Assembly (NCBI GenBank): GCA_016187925.1
Contig: JACPIS010000025.1
Location: 123,531-187,530, forward strand
Reading direction: 5' to 3'
DNA length: 64,000 nucleotides
From: Opitutia bacterium
GTDB taxonomy: Bacteria > Verrucomicrobiota > Verrucomicrobiia > Opitutales > Opitutaceae
Shown here: positions 8,316-20,304 of the stretch, in pieces
Layout of the letters: every line of letters begins with the position of its first letter
Position numbering within the stretch: position 1 is the stretch's first letter
Notes under the pieces: generated by a model
The model's input: only the letters and a program-made list of their open reading frames with translations
The model's database searches: none
What the model was told of the DNA's origin: nothing
Position numbers and translations under genes: made by a program

Positions 8316-9779
8316 TCAAGACTTGGTCAGGGCGAAGACTTGGTCTGCGCCCTCGGTGCGGAAGAGACGGGCGAGGGCGGCGCTGCGCACGCCGTAGCGA
8401 CAGGTGAGCACGAGCGGGCCGGCCGCAGCAAGCTCGCGCAACCGGCTCAGGTCGAGTGCGGGCACCGCGGTCGCTCCGCTCGGGGCCGCCTCGCCCGGTT
8501 CGGTCAGATAAACCGTCCGGGCCTTCGATCCCAGCGCGGCTGCACCGGCACGATCGAGAAAGGGCGAAGTATCGCTGGCCGCGACGGGGTTCGACGTCTT
8601 GAGCTGATCGAGCCGCGCGCAAACCGGGCAATCGGGCCGTGCCGCGCGGGCGACGGCCAGCATCGAACCATCGAGCAGGTTGACGAGATGTGTCTGGCGC
8701 GGGGCGTCGCCTTCGCGGCCGAGCAGGAGCTTCAGCGCCTCGGCGGCCTGCATCACGCCCAGCACACCGACCGCGGGACCGAAGACCGGTGCGCCGGCGC
8801 AGTTGCCGGCGGTGTCGAGCTCCGCGACGCTGCGCCCCGGCCACTGGCAGTGGAGGCAGCCGCCTTCGCCGCGCCGGAAAACATCCAGCGTGCCCTCGAA
8901 GCGGTGCACGGCCGCTGAGACGAGCGGCACGCCGAGTGCGAGGCAGGCGTCATGCACAAGGAAACGCGTGGCGAAATTATCGGTGCCGTCGAGCACCACG
9001 TCGTGTCCGGCGACGAACGCCCGGGCGTTGCGCGCGGTGAACTCCGTCTCGTGCGCCGTGATCTCGACCGCCGGATTGTGCGCGCGCAGGCGAGCCGCCG
9101 CGGCCAGCACCTTGGGCGCGCCGACTTCGGCGGCGGTGAAAAGAATCTGCCGGTGCAGATTGGAGAGTTCGACCTTGCCGCTGTCGACCAGCGTCAGCCG
9201 GCCTACGCCGGCGCCGGCGAGATAAAGCGCCGCCGGACAACCAAGCCCGCCCACACCGACCACGAGCACGCGCGCGGCGGCGAGCTTCGCCTGCCCCTGT
9301 GCCCCGACCTCGGGCAGCGCGATCTGGCGGGCGTGATATTCGGCGGAGGCACTCGCGGGTTTAGCCTCCGTCGTGCAGTTCACCCACTCGGCGGCGCCGT
9401 CGGGGTGGTGCTCTTTTTTCCAGATGGGCAGCCGGCGCTTGAGCTCCTCGATGACGTGGCGGCACGCGGCGAAGCCGGCCTGCCGGTGCGGGGAGGTCAC
9501 GCCGATCCACACCGCCACCTCGCCGATGCGGAGCGTGCCGGTGCGGTGCACGCAGAGCACGCGCGCCCCCGGATAAAGTCGCTCACTCTCGGTGACGATG
9601 GCTGCGCCCTCGGCGAGCGCGAGTTCATCGAAGGCCTCGTATTCGAGCTGCGTGACCGGCCGGCCGAGATGGTGGTCGCGCACCCGGCCCTCGAAGACGA
9701 CGAGCGCGCCGGCGTCGGGCCGGTCGAGCCGGGCGCGCAGCGCGGTGTCATCGAAGGGAGCGGCGGTGAGTTCGAACAT
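8316..9779 (-). CDS. MoaE-MoeB-rhodanese three-domain fusion
   Basis: A 487-residue fusion. Residues 1-135 are MoaE, the catalytic large subunit of molybdopterin synthase (FEGRVRDHHLGRPV, TSPHRQAGFAACRHVI, LPIWKKEH with the conserved lysines). Residues ~147-385 are a MoeB/ThiF-type E1 enzyme (VLVVGVGGLGCPAALYLAGA for ATP binding, LHRQILF, DGTDNFATR, zinc-site pairs CLHC and CPVC). Residues ~400-487 are a rhodanese-like domain with CRYGVRS around Cys460. MoeB adenylates the MoaD C-terminus and MoaE uses thiocarboxylated MoaD, so sulfur loading and transfer may be joined in one chain. moaD lies immediately upstream. The rhodanese domain is short and its activity is inferred. Confidence 0.88.
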   Translation of the reverse strand: MFELTAAPFDDTALRARLDRPDAGALVVFEGRVRDHHLGRPVTQLEYEAFDELALAEGAAIVTESERLYPGARVLCVHRTGTLRIGEVAVWIGVTSPHRQAGFAACRHVIEELKRRLPIWKKEHHPDGAAEWVNCTTEAKPASASAEYHARQIALPEVGAQGQAKLAAARVLVVGVGGLGCPAALYLAGAGVGRLTLVDSGKVELSNLHRQILFTAAEVGAPKVLAAAARLRAHNPAVEITAHETEFTARNARAFVAGHDVVLDGTDNFATRFLVHDACLALGVPLVSAAVHRFEGTLDVFRRGEGGCLHCQWPGRSVAELDTAGNCAGAPVFGPAVGVLGVMQAAEALKLLLGREGDAPRQTHLVNLLDGSMLAVARAARPDCPVCARLDQLKTSNPVAASDTSPFLDRAGAAALGSKARTVYLTEPGEAAPSGATAVPALDLSRLRELAAAGPLVLTCRYGVRSAALARLFRTEGADQVFALTKS

Positions 9780-9788
9780 GAGCGGATT

Positions 9789-9890
9789 AGTTGAGAGTTG
9801 AGCGATGAGAGTTGAGAGATCGGAAAGGCGCGATGTTCGTCGCTGATGATTTTGGCTTGGCTCTCAACCATCAACTCTCAGCTCTCAACT
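9789..9890. repeat. Inverted GTTGAGAG repeat
   Basis: Arms of about 30 bp (9789-9819 and 9860-9890), rich in AGTTGAGAG and its complement, lie between moaD and the moaE-moeB fusion. The same sequence type occurs as a single arm at 47046-47083, where it is read as the first codons of nuoH. It may form a transcript hairpin inside the operon. Confidence 0.6.
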
Positions 9891-9900
9891 GGGCCGCGTC

Positions 9901-10152
9901 TCAGCCTCCGGCGACGGGCGGGATGAACACCACGCGGTCGCCCGCGGCGAGCGGCGTGGACATGTCGGCGTAGCGCTCATTGACGGACACGCGGAGCAGC
10001 GTGGCGGGGAAAGTCAGCGCGTGGCGCGTCTGCAGCTCGGCGTAGAGCGCAGCCGGCGTCGGCGCGGCGCTCTCGACGTCCACGGCGGAGCAGCCGGCCT
10101 GCTCGCGCAGGATGGCGAAGAAACGGACATGGAACTGACGGGAAGGCGACAT
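9901..10152 (-). CDS. moaD: MoaD, molybdopterin synthase sulfur carrier
   Basis: An 83-residue ubiquitin-like protein: FHVRFFAILREQAGC at the N-terminus, LLRVSVNERYADMSTPLAAGD in the middle and the diagnostic PPVAGG C-terminus whose terminal Gly-Gly carries the thiocarboxylate. ATG 10152 is preferred; the track also allows GTG 10176. It is the small subunit partner of MoaE, here fused to MoeB in the next gene downstream. Confidence 0.9.
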   Translation of the reverse strand: MSPSRQFHVRFFAILREQAGCSAVDVESAAPTPAALYAELQTRHALTFPATLLRVSVNERYADMSTPLAAGDRVVFIPPVAGG

Positions 10153-10160
10153 GGATGGGT

Positions 10161-10230
10161 AACCACTAATGTCCACTGATATTTCACTAATCCGAATCCA
10201 TTAGTGTCTCATTAGTGTGGATTAGTGGTT
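10161..10230. repeat. ATTAGTG inverted repeat
   Basis: AACCACTAAT at 10161 and ATTAGTGGTT at 10221-10230 are the outer arms of a 70-bp imperfect palindrome with internal CACTAAT/ATTAGTG copies. It is the same family as 1766-1901. It fills the spacer between moaA and moaD. Confidence 0.65.
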
Positions 10231-10241
10231 TCAAAATCTGG

Positions 10242-11222
10242 TCACCCGCCGATTTCGGACATGCCGCGCGTGGCGGGGATGAGGTGCTGCTCGAGGCCGT
10301 GGCCCCAGGGCTTCGCGGTGACGGCGCGCCGGATCGTGGCGGACAGTTCGTCGTCACTCGCGCCGCCGCGCAGCAGCGGGCGGAGGTCGACCTCGTTGTC
10401 GCGCAGCAGGCAGAGCCGCAGCACGCCGTCGGCGGTCAGGCGCAGGCGGTTGCAGTCGGCGCAGAACGGCTTCGAGACCGGGCTGATGAAGCCGAGGCTG
10501 CCGGCCGCGCCGGGGATGCGGTAAAGCCGCGCCTCGCCGTCGAGCCGGCCGTTGTTCACCGGCTCGAGCGGGCCGTAGGCGGCGGCGAGCACGGCGCGCA
10601 GTTCGTCCTCGTTGACGAGGCTGCGCAGCTGGAACTCGGAATTGTTGCCGAAGGGCATCTGTTCGATGAAGCGCACCTGCCACGGGTGCTCGAGGGTGTA
10701 GCGCGCGAGCGCCACCACGTCCTCGCGGTCGTTCGTGCCGCGCGAGACGACGGCGTTGAGCTTGAGGCGCAGGCCGGCCTTGGCGGCGGCGTCGAGTCCG
10801 GCGAGCACGGCGTCGAGCTTGCCCCAGCGCGTGAGGCGGCGGAATTTCTCCGGGTCGAGCGTGTCGAGCGAAAGGTTGACGGAGCGCAGGCCGGCCGCGC
10901 GCAACGGTGCGGCGAGGCCGGCGAGCAGCACGCCGTTGGTGGTGAGGCCGACCGTCTCGATGCCGGGTGTCTGCGTGGCGTGCCGGACGAGGTCGACGAG
11001 GCCGGGGCGCAGCGTGGGCTCGCCGCCGGTGAAGCGGATTTTCCGGAAACCCGCCGCGCCGAACAGCGAGATGAGGCGCTGCAACTCGCCGTCGGACAGC
11101 AGCTCCTCGCGCGGCCGAAAAGTCATGTGCTCCGGCATGCAGTAGACGCAGCGGAGGTTGCACGCGTCCGTGAGCGAGATGCGGAGATAGTCGATGTCGC
11201 GGTTGTAGCGGTCGAAGGGCAT
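10242..11222 (-). CDS. moaA: MoaA, GTP 3',8-cyclase
   Basis: A radical-SAM enzyme of 326 residues that, with MoaC, converts GTP to cyclic pyranopterin monophosphate. The SAM cluster motif is CNLRCVYC (Cys21, 25, 28). The C-terminal cluster cysteines are Cys254, Cys257 and Cys271 in FCADCNRL and LRLCLL. FTGGEPTLRP and LTTNGVLL are conserved SAM-binding segments. The chain ends in the Gly-Gly (MSEIGG) that MoaA needs for activity. It is complete and typical in length. Confidence 0.97.
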   Translation of the reverse strand: MPFDRYNRDIDYLRISLTDACNLRCVYCMPEHMTFRPREELLSDGELQRLISLFGAAGFRKIRFTGGEPTLRPGLVDLVRHATQTPGIETVGLTTNGVLLAGLAAPLRAAGLRSVNLSLDTLDPEKFRRLTRWGKLDAVLAGLDAAAKAGLRLKLNAVVSRGTNDREDVVALARYTLEHPWQVRFIEQMPFGNNSEFQLRSLVNEDELRAVLAAAYGPLEPVNNGRLDGEARLYRIPGAAGSLGFISPVSKPFCADCNRLRLTADGVLRLCLLRDNEVDLRPLLRGGASDDELSATIRRAVTAKPWGHGLEQHLIPATRGMSEIGG

Positions 11223-11269
11223 GGGCGTGGCCGGGAGCTAACGAGACGCCTTCCGGCGTCTTCCTCAAA

Positions 11270-12403
11270 TTAAAAACGGACCCCGGCGGCCCGCAGCGCG
11301 TAATACCCCGCCATGCCCGCGAGCAGGCCGGTGAGATAACCCTGTGGCGCGAACACGCACAGCAGCGCCACGCCGGCGGCCAGCGCGAGCGCGGCGGGCG
11401 ACGCGCGCAAGTCGCGCACCAGCAGCACGAGCACGGTGGCCTCGACCAGCAGCACGGCGCCTAGGACCGCGGGCGGGAAGGCCTGCACCAGCGTCACGAA
11501 CCCGCCGCTGAAAAGCAGTCCGGCCACCACAAACATCGTTCCGTAGACGACCACGGCGCCCCCGGTGCGCGCTCCCAGCGCGTAGTTTCCCGCGAGCCCG
11601 CCGCAGCCGTGGCAGACGGGCAGCCCGCCGAGCCAGGGCACGAGGAGATTGATGCCGCCGTAGGTGAGGCCGAGTTTGCGCAGGCTGAACGCGCGCTCGG
11701 GGAACAGGTCGCGCGCCGTCTGCTGCGTGGCGATGACGGAGTTGCCGAGCGAGAGCGGCAGCTGGGGCAGCACGAGCAGAGTCAACGCCGCGAGCCATCC
11801 CTCGGTCGGCCAGACCGCCGGCCCCGGGGCGGCGAATCCGATGGCGGGAGCCATCGCGCTCCAGTCGATGCGGAACAGTGCCGCCCACCCGACCGCGGCG
11901 CCGATCACGAGCAGGGCGCCCGGCCAGCGGGGATGCCGCCGCAACAACGCCAGCACGGCGATGGCAACAAGCGCCGCGATCCAACTCCAAGGGCTGTGCT
12001 CGCGGCCGACGAGATTTGCCGCCGTGCGCGCCAGCATGAGCCCGAGACCGGCCTGCAGGCCGCGCACCACGCACAGCGGGATCACCCGGCTGAGCCACCC
12101 GAGCAGGCCGCTGGCAGAAAGACCGATCATCAGCACGCCGATCATGAGCCCTGCCATTTGGAGCAATCCGCCGGAGGCCTGGCCCGCGATGACGACGACC
12201 GCCATGGCCTTGAGCGGCTGCACCGGCATGGGCAGGCCGTAGAGCAGGCCGGTCGCGATCTGGGCGAGACCGAAGGCCAGCAGCACGCCCGCCGCCGGCA
12301 GCTTCGTGGCGAGCAGCACGGCAACGATCAACGGCAGCGACGTGCCGATGTCGCCGAACGCTCCGGCCAGCTCGCGACGGTTGAACTGGATATTCGGCCG
12401 CAA
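11270..12403 (-). CDS. MOT1-type molybdate/sulfate transporter
   Basis: A 377-residue polytopic membrane protein with about ten or more hydrophobic helices. It carries both MOT1 family signatures: GAFGDIGTSLPLIVA near residue 15 and MPVQPLKAMAVVVI near residue 60. MOT1 proteins import molybdate at high affinity in plants and algae, and bacterial homologues cluster with Moco genes. Here it sits between mog and moaA on the same strand with short spacing. Molybdate as substrate is inferred from family and context; no separate ModABC system is in the window. Confidence 0.85.
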   Translation of the reverse strand: MRPNIQFNRRELAGAFGDIGTSLPLIVAVLLATKLPAAGVLLAFGLAQIATGLLYGLPMPVQPLKAMAVVVIAGQASGGLLQMAGLMIGVLMIGLSASGLLGWLSRVIPLCVVRGLQAGLGLMLARTAANLVGREHSPWSWIAALVAIAVLALLRRHPRWPGALLVIGAAVGWAALFRIDWSAMAPAIGFAAPGPAVWPTEGWLAALTLLVLPQLPLSLGNSVIATQQTARDLFPERAFSLRKLGLTYGGINLLVPWLGGLPVCHGCGGLAGNYALGARTGGAVVVYGTMFVVAGLLFSGGFVTLVQAFPPAVLGAVLLVEATVLVLLVRDLRASPAALALAAGVALLCVFAPQGYLTGLLAGMAGYYALRAAGVRF

Positions 12404-12415
12404 GCGATGAAGGTC

Positions 12416-12913
12416 TCAGGCGGGTGGGCGCAGCGCCGGGCGGAACCCCGCGATGTGGTCCAATGCCTCGGCGATGGCGGGCACGAGCAGCGGCAGGCAC
12501 TCCGCGATGGCCGTGGGGCGACCGGGCAGGTTCACGATGAGGGACTGGCCGCGCACGCCGGCCGTGGCGCGCGAGAGGATGGCGGTCTTCACCTTCGCGT
12601 AGCTCTGCATGCGCATGACTTCGCCGAAGCCCGGCAGCTCCTTCTCAAGCACGGCGCGGGTGGCCTCCGGCGTGATGTCGCGCGCCGACGGGCCGGTGCC
12701 GCCGGTCGTGACGATGAGCGGGCAACGCTCCACGTCGGCCAGCCGGCGCAACTCCGCCTCGAGCGCTGCGCGGTCGTCGGCCAGCAGCACGCGCGTCCCC
12801 TCGAGCGGCTCCGCGAACTGCGCGGCGACGACGCGCTCGATTTCCGGCCCGCTGGCATCGGCATAGACGCCCGCCGCGGCGCGGTCGCTGAGGGTGACGC
12901 GCGCGACTTTCAT
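12416..12913 (-). CDS. mog: Mog/MoaB-type molybdopterin adenylyltransferase
   Basis: A 165-residue protein starting MKVARVTLSDRAAAGVYAD. It contains the MoCF-binding motif TTGGTGPSARDITPEAT and NLPGRPTAIAECLP. Mog adenylates molybdopterin before MoeA inserts molybdate. The ATG at 12913 is preferred to the track start at 12943 because MKVARV matches the family N-terminus. The gene is followed 12 bp later by the transporter gene, and its context with moeA and moaC is consistent. Confidence 0.92.
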   Translation of the reverse strand: MKVARVTLSDRAAAGVYADASGPEIERVVAAQFAEPLEGTRVLLADDRAALEAELRRLADVERCPLIVTTGGTGPSARDITPEATRAVLEKELPGFGEVMRMQSYAKVKTAILSRATAGVRGQSLIVNLPGRPTAIAECLPLLVPAIAEALDHIAGFRPALRPPA

Positions 12914-12979
12914 GGGAGCATGTTTTTGGCCACGGATGAACACGGGTTCGTTCGGATGAAAACCAGAGATGGAAAATCT

Positions 12980-13061
12980 GTCATTCTGAGCGAAGCGAAG
13001 AATCCAGCGGCGCGGTCGCAGGCGGACATTGAATTGGATTCTTCGCTCCGCTCAGAATGAC
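12980..13061. repeat. GTCATTCTGAGC inverted repeat element
   Basis: An 82-bp palindromic element with 26-bp arms beginning GTCATTCTGAGCGAAGCG and ending CGCTCAGAATGAC. Related copies lie at 47902-47983, 60819-60903 and 62218-62299. It sits between moaC and mog. The arms are nearly perfect while the 30-bp centre varies among copies. Confidence 0.85.
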
Positions 13062-13094
13062 ACGCCGAAGAGAATGCATGGAGGAGATCGATGC

Positions 13095-13555
<461 letters not shown>

Positions 13556-13559
<4 letters not shown>

Positions 13560-14737
13560 GGGCAAGGAATGAACCCGACCGGCGCCGCCGGGTCGAGGCT
13601 GTTTGCCGTCAGCGGCAACAGGGCGTTGGCGCCGACCAATCCACTGCCGTCACCCGAGCTCGCGAGCGACAGCGGTGTGAGTTCGGAGGCGCCGTTGCGG
13701 ATGACCGCGCGGCACGGCCAGTAGGTGTGGCGTGTGTCCGGCGGCGGCAGTTTCGCGCCGGGGGCGAGCCGGCCCGTGAGCAGCGCCGAGGCGGCGCCGG
13801 TGCCGGTTTGCAGGTGGTCGAGCAGCGGACCGACGACCAGCTGGAACACAACCCAGTGCGAAACCGGGTTGCCGGGCAGGGCGAAGGCGAGTTGCGCGCC
13901 GCGGCTGGCGAACACGAGCGGTTTGCCCGGCCGCAGGTTGACCTGCTGAAAATGCAGCGTGTAACCGAGCGCCTCGAGCAGCGGACGCGCGATGTCGTGG
14001 TCGCCGACGCTCGCGCCGCCGGAGATGAGCAGCACGTCGTGCGCGGGCAGGGCGGCGACGGCTGCGCGCGCGGCCGCGAGGTCGTCGCGCAGGTGAATCT
14101 GTGCCACCAGCTCCGCGCCGCGGCCGGCGAGCAGGGCGGCGATGAGCGTGGAGTTGCTGTCGCGAATCTGTGCGCCGGTCGGAGTGCGGTCGGGGGCGAC
14201 GAGTTCGTTGCCGGTGACGAGGTGCACGCCGCGCGGCGCACGCGTCACCTCGGGCCGGGCCGTGCCGGTGGCGGCGAGCGCGGCCAGCTCGGGCGGACCG
14301 AGCCGCGTGCCGGAGGGCACGACGATGTCGCCGGCCCGGCGGTTTTCGCCGCGGCGGCGGATGAAATTGGGTTCGTCGCGGCGCGCGACACGGATCGTGT
14401 CGCCTTCGCGGGTGACATCCTCCTGTTTCACGACGCAGTCCGCGCCGGCCGGCACCGACGCGCCGGTGAAGATGCGCACGCATTCGCCTGCGCCCACCGT
14501 GCCGGCGAAGGCGGCGCCGGCCTGGGCCTCGCCGATGACGCGCAACGGCGTCGCGAGATCGGCGCGGCGCGCGGCGTAACCGTCCATCGCGGACGCGTCG
14601 AACGGCGGCGAGTCGGCGTCGGCGCGCGCGTCAGCGCGCAGCGTGCGCCCGAGCGCCTGCGCGAGGGTCACGCGTTCGGCCGCGAGCTGCGGCGCACGAG
14701 CGAGGACTTCCCGCAGGGCGTCGGCGACGGAGATCAT
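13556..14737 (-). CDS. moeA: MoeA, molybdopterin molybdenumtransferase
   Basis: A 393-residue Moe[13 protein letters not shown] near residue 45, [16 protein letters not shown], a central MoCF-binding segment [13 protein letters not shown], and [14 protein letters not shown]. MoeA inserts molybdate into adenylated molybdopterin. The start ATG at 14737 overlaps the hflX stop (ATGA), and the stop overlaps moaC's GTG. The 689-residue track ORF is only an upstream extension through hflX. Confidence 0.96.
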
Positions 14738-16062
14738 GAGCGGACTACGCGCGGGCGTTTGGTCGCGGACTTCTTCTTCGGTGCGGCCGGTGGCAGAATG
14801 AACGGCTCGAAGAGTGCGCGTTGCTTGACCGGGAAGCGGCCGGTCACGAACACGCCGTCGTCGCGCGTCTCCTGCGTGCGCACCTGGCCCGCGGCGTGGA
14901 GCCGGGCCACGACGTCGTAGCGGCTGTGCGGGATGAGCAGCTCGGCGGCGATGTTGTCGTCGATCGCCAGCGCCTCGCAGCGGGCGAGCAGCCGGTCGAG
15001 TCCCTCGCCGGTGTGCACGCTGATGAAGTAGGCCTCGGGGTGCTTCGCGCGCATGAGCGCGAGTTTCTTCGGGTCGGCGGCGTCGACCTTGTTGAAGACG
15101 GTGATGGCGGGCTTGTCGGCCGCGCCGAGTTCGCCGAGCACCTCCATCGTCGTGGCGAAGTGGTGATCGACGTTCGGGTTGGTGACGTCGAGCACGTGGA
15201 TGAGGAAATCCGAGACGACGACCTCCTCGAGCGTGGCCTTGAACGCCTCGACGAGCCGGTGCGGCAGGCGGCGGATGAAGCCGACGGTGTCGGTCACGAG
15301 CAGCGTGCGGCCGTCGGGCAGGGCGAGCTGGCGCGTGGTCGGGTCGAGCGTGGCGAAGAGTTTGTCGGCGGCGTAGATTTGCGCGCCGGTGAGTTTGTTG
15401 AGCAGGGAGGACTTGCCGGCGTTGGTGTAGCCGACGATGGCGGCGCCCGGCACGGGCTTGCGCATGCGCTTGCGGCGCTGGGTGGCGCGCTGGGAGATGA
15501 CGTGCGCCAGCTCGGCCTTCAGGTGCGCGATGCGGTCGCGCACGATGCGGCGGTCCTGCTCGAGCTGCGTCTCGCCTTCGCCGCCCATGGCGCCCTTGCC
15601 GCGCTGGCGGGACAAGTGCGACCACGCGCGCGTCAGGCGCGGCAGCGAATACTCCATGCGGGCCAGCGCGACCTGCAGCACCGCCTCGCGCGTCTGCGCG
15701 CGGTCGGCGAAGATTTCCAGGATGACCTCCTGCCGGTCGATGATGGCGAGGCCGGACTCCTCCTCCCAGTTGCGCTGCTGCGCGGGGGAGAGTTCCTCGT
15801 CGATCACGATGAGATCGGCGCCGTCGGCCTTGGCGAGAGCCATGAGCTCGGCGGCCTTGCCTGAGCCGACGAGGAACTTCGGCTGCTGGCGGTCGCGCAG
15901 GTTGACGAGCACGGTGCGCGTGACGGTGAGGTCGAGGTTTTCGACCAGTTCCTTCAGCTCGCCGAGCAGCTCCTCACCTTCGCGCGGGGACATGTCGGGC
16001 GTTTGGACGCCGACGAGGAGGGCGCGGGAGACGGGTTTCTGGTCGGTGAGGAAGTCAGCCAT
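14734..16062 (-). CDS. hflX: HflX GTPase
   Basis: A 442-residue HflX. The N-terminal domain has LVNLRDRQQPKFLVGSGK and ELSPAQQRNWE; a coiled linker carries GGEGETQLEQDRR. The G domain has GYTNAGKSSLLNKL (P-loop), DTVGFIRRLPH (switch II) and NKVD. HflX binds ribosomes and splits stalled or heat-damaged ones. It is the first gene of the minus-strand run and is translationally coupled to moeA, although it has no known role in Moco synthesis. Confidence 0.95.
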   Translation of the reverse strand: MADFLTDQKPVSRALLVGVQTPDMSPREGEELLGELKELVENLDLTVTRTVLVNLRDRQQPKFLVGSGKAAELMALAKADGADLIVIDEELSPAQQRNWEEESGLAIIDRQEVILEIFADRAQTREAVLQVALARMEYSLPRLTRAWSHLSRQRGKGAMGGEGETQLEQDRRIVRDRIAHLKAELAHVISQRATQRRKRMRKPVPGAAIVGYTNAGKSSLLNKLTGAQIYAADKLFATLDPTTRQLALPDGRTLLVTDTVGFIRRLPHRLVEAFKATLEEVVVSDFLIHVLDVTNPNVDHHFATTMEVLGELGAADKPAITVFNKVDAADPKKLALMRAKHPEAYFISVHTGEGLDRLLARCEALAIDDNIAAELLIPHSRYDVVARLHAAGQVRTQETRDDGVFVTGRFPVKQRALFEPFILPPAAPKKKSATKRPRVVRS

Positions 16063-16242
16063 TCGCGACCAAGGAAGCCCACGACGGCCCGGGAGTCAAC
16101 GGGCGCGGTGAAGCCAGATTGGCCCGGGATGGGACAGGCGGCGCGCCAATAGGCCCGGCGGGCGCGGCCGGGCGGCGGCGCTCAGAGGGGCAAGGCCGGT
16201 TCGCAGGTTGGAATGCCGGCTGCAAAGGGATACGCTACTTTT

Positions 16243-18852
<2,610 letters not shown>

Positions 18853-19044
18853 CGCCGACTCATCCTGAAAGCCGCAATTGGACACAGAGAGCACAGAGCC
18901 GAACCGGAGGAACACCGAGGCTTGAGCCCACAAAATCATGAAGAGCGCATTCACCAGTCAGGTGAGTGCCCCAAGCCATCTGGTTTCGAAATGCATTCTC
19001 CGTGAACTCGGTGTCGCCTCTTCCGACCTCTGTGACGGGATTGG
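18853..19044. repeat. clpB downstream spacer, copy 1
   Basis: These 192 bp follow the clpB stop and recur at 20567-20760 with roughly nine in ten bases matching by eye. The stretch includes the CACAGAGCCGAACCGGAGG repeat, an ATGCATTCTCCGTGAACTC block and GTGACGGGATTGG at its end. With the preceding clpB 3' end it forms a repeat unit of about 355 bp. No gene is supported inside it. Confidence 0.85.
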
Positions 19045-19059
19045 GCTGCGGGATTTAGA

Positions 19060-19272
19060 TTGAAGCGCCGCGTCACGGTGACGCTCGACTCGAAAGCGAA
19101 GGAGTGGGTGGCGGAGAAGGGCTACGACCCGGTTTCCGGCGCGCGCCCGCTCAAGCGTTTCCTGCAGCGCCACCTCGAGACCCGGCTCGCCCGCGCCCTC
19201 ATCGCCGGCGAAGTCACCGAGGACGCGAAGGTTACCTTCAAGGCCAAGGGCGACGAACTGGTGATGGGGTGA
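19060..19272 (+). pseudogene. clpB 3'-end fragment, copy 2
   Basis: A detached second copy of the clpB C-terminus, matching clpB 18643-18852 without length change (19063-19272). An open frame from TTG 19060 encodes the D2-small segment ([15 protein letters not shown]) and ends in KGDELVMG instead of clpB's DDALVMK. Many differences from clpB are synonymous, which suggests it once belonged to an intact clpB allele. It lies outside the clpB frame after the stop codon and lacks ATPase domains, so independent function is unlikely. Confidence 0.85.
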
Positions 19273-19291
19273 AGCGCGCCAGTTCGCCACC

Positions 19292-19891
19292 TCAGCTCTG
19301 CGCGAACGCCACTATCGGCCCGAAGTCTCCTGCGTCCGCTCGCCGCATCGCCGCGAGATAACGCTGGCGAGTCTCGCCGGGTGCCAGGAGATCGGCGTGC
19401 GCGCCCCACGTCGGCTCCGCCACTTTTCGCGCCGCGCACCAGACGTCGGCGATCAAGCGCGCGTGGCGACCATTCCCGTTGGACCAGGGATGAATCACGA
19501 CCAACCGGTGATGCAGCCGGGCTGCGGCCTCGAGAAGAGGGTAGGTCCCGTTCTTGTCCCAATACGCCGCGTCCTCGAAGGCAGTTCGCATCCCCTCGGT
19601 GATCCGAGGCCAATCCCAGCCCAGTGTCTTTTCCGTGGTGCGATACTTGCCGGCCCAACGCCACACCTCGGAAAACATCCGCCGGTGCAGTTCCCGCGCA
19701 AAGTGATCGGTGAGCAGATCCTCACGCCGGAGCACCCGGGGGCGCATCGCCCACAGCCGGGCGTCGTTGATGTTGTAGCGTTCGAGCGCGTTGAGCTCCG
19801 CTCGCGTCGCGATGCTGGGCACAAGGTCCAGTTGTTCCTCGGGTGTCAGCGGCGTGTCGCCGGGCTGCGTTTCGAAAAGGTCGGACGTCAC
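19292..19891 (-). CDS. Fic family protein, mobile mystery protein B type
   Basis: A 199-residue Fic protein. The active-site motif reads HPWSNGNGRHARLIAD; the usual acidic residue before GNGR is Asn, which I recall as normal for the mobile mystery protein B branch. Other landmarks are LTPEEQLDLVPSIATRAELN near the start and FSEVWRWAGKYRTTEKTLG in the middle. Fic proteins usually transfer AMP or another nucleotide part to target proteins. The start is taken as GTG 19891, overlapping the stop of the XRE gene (GTGA); the longer track ORF has no support upstream. Paired with the XRE gene it forms a toxin-antitoxin-like module, flanked here by clpB 3' copies. Confidence 0.88.
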   Translation of the reverse strand: MTSDLFETQPGDTPLTPEEQLDLVPSIATRAELNALERYNINDARLWAMRPRVLRREDLLTDHFARELHRRMFSEVWRWAGKYRTTEKTLGWDWPRITEGMRTAFEDAAYWDKNGTYPLLEAAARLHHRLVVIHPWSNGNGRHARLIADVWCAARKVAEPTWGAHADLLAPGETRQRYLAAMRRADAGDFGPIVAFAQS

Positions 19892-20304
19892 GGCTTGCGC
19901 TTTTTCAGATCCCCGACCGCCTGACCCTCCAACGACATGGAGTGCTCTGTCTTCCGCAGATGCTTGAACATCGGGTCGTGGATTTGCGCCAATTCGGCGA
20001 AGGTCCGCCCCGCGGTTTCCTTCGGCACGAGGAAGTAGACCACCTCGCAATCCATCGCCTCGGCCGCCCGGTCCAACGACTTCAAGCTGATCGAGCGATT
20101 GGCTTCCGCCCGCTCGAGTTGGGCATACGACTGCCGCGTGACTCCGATCGCCTTCGCGACCTCGGTCTGTTTCAGGCCGATGGCCTCGCGCACACTTTGC
20201 AACCAGCCCCAGCCCGGACGCCGAATCGACGTTCGAGCGTCTTGCATCACGGAGGTCTGCTGGTCGAGTGCGGTGCGGATGATGTTTCGTGCCCCTGCTT
20301 TCAT
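19888..20304 (-). CDS. XRE-family regulator, mobile mystery protein A type
   Basis: A 138-residue HTH protein. The XRE domain around residues 40-95 has LKQTEVAKAIGVTRQSYAQLE, followed by LDRAAEAMDCEVVYFLVP, which is characteristic of mobile mystery protein A. That family is found always next to the Fic protein of type B, as here, where stop and start codons overlap. It probably represses its own promoter: three related 16-bp sites begin one base after the start codon. It likely acts as antitoxin or regulator for the Fic protein. Confidence 0.87.
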   Translation of the reverse strand: MKAGARNIIRTALDQQTSVMQDARTSIRRPGWGWLQSVREAIGLKQTEVAKAIGVTRQSYAQLERAEANRSISLKSLDRAAEAMDCEVVYFLVPKETAGRTFAELAQIHDPMFKHLRKTEHSMSLEGQAVGDLKKRKP

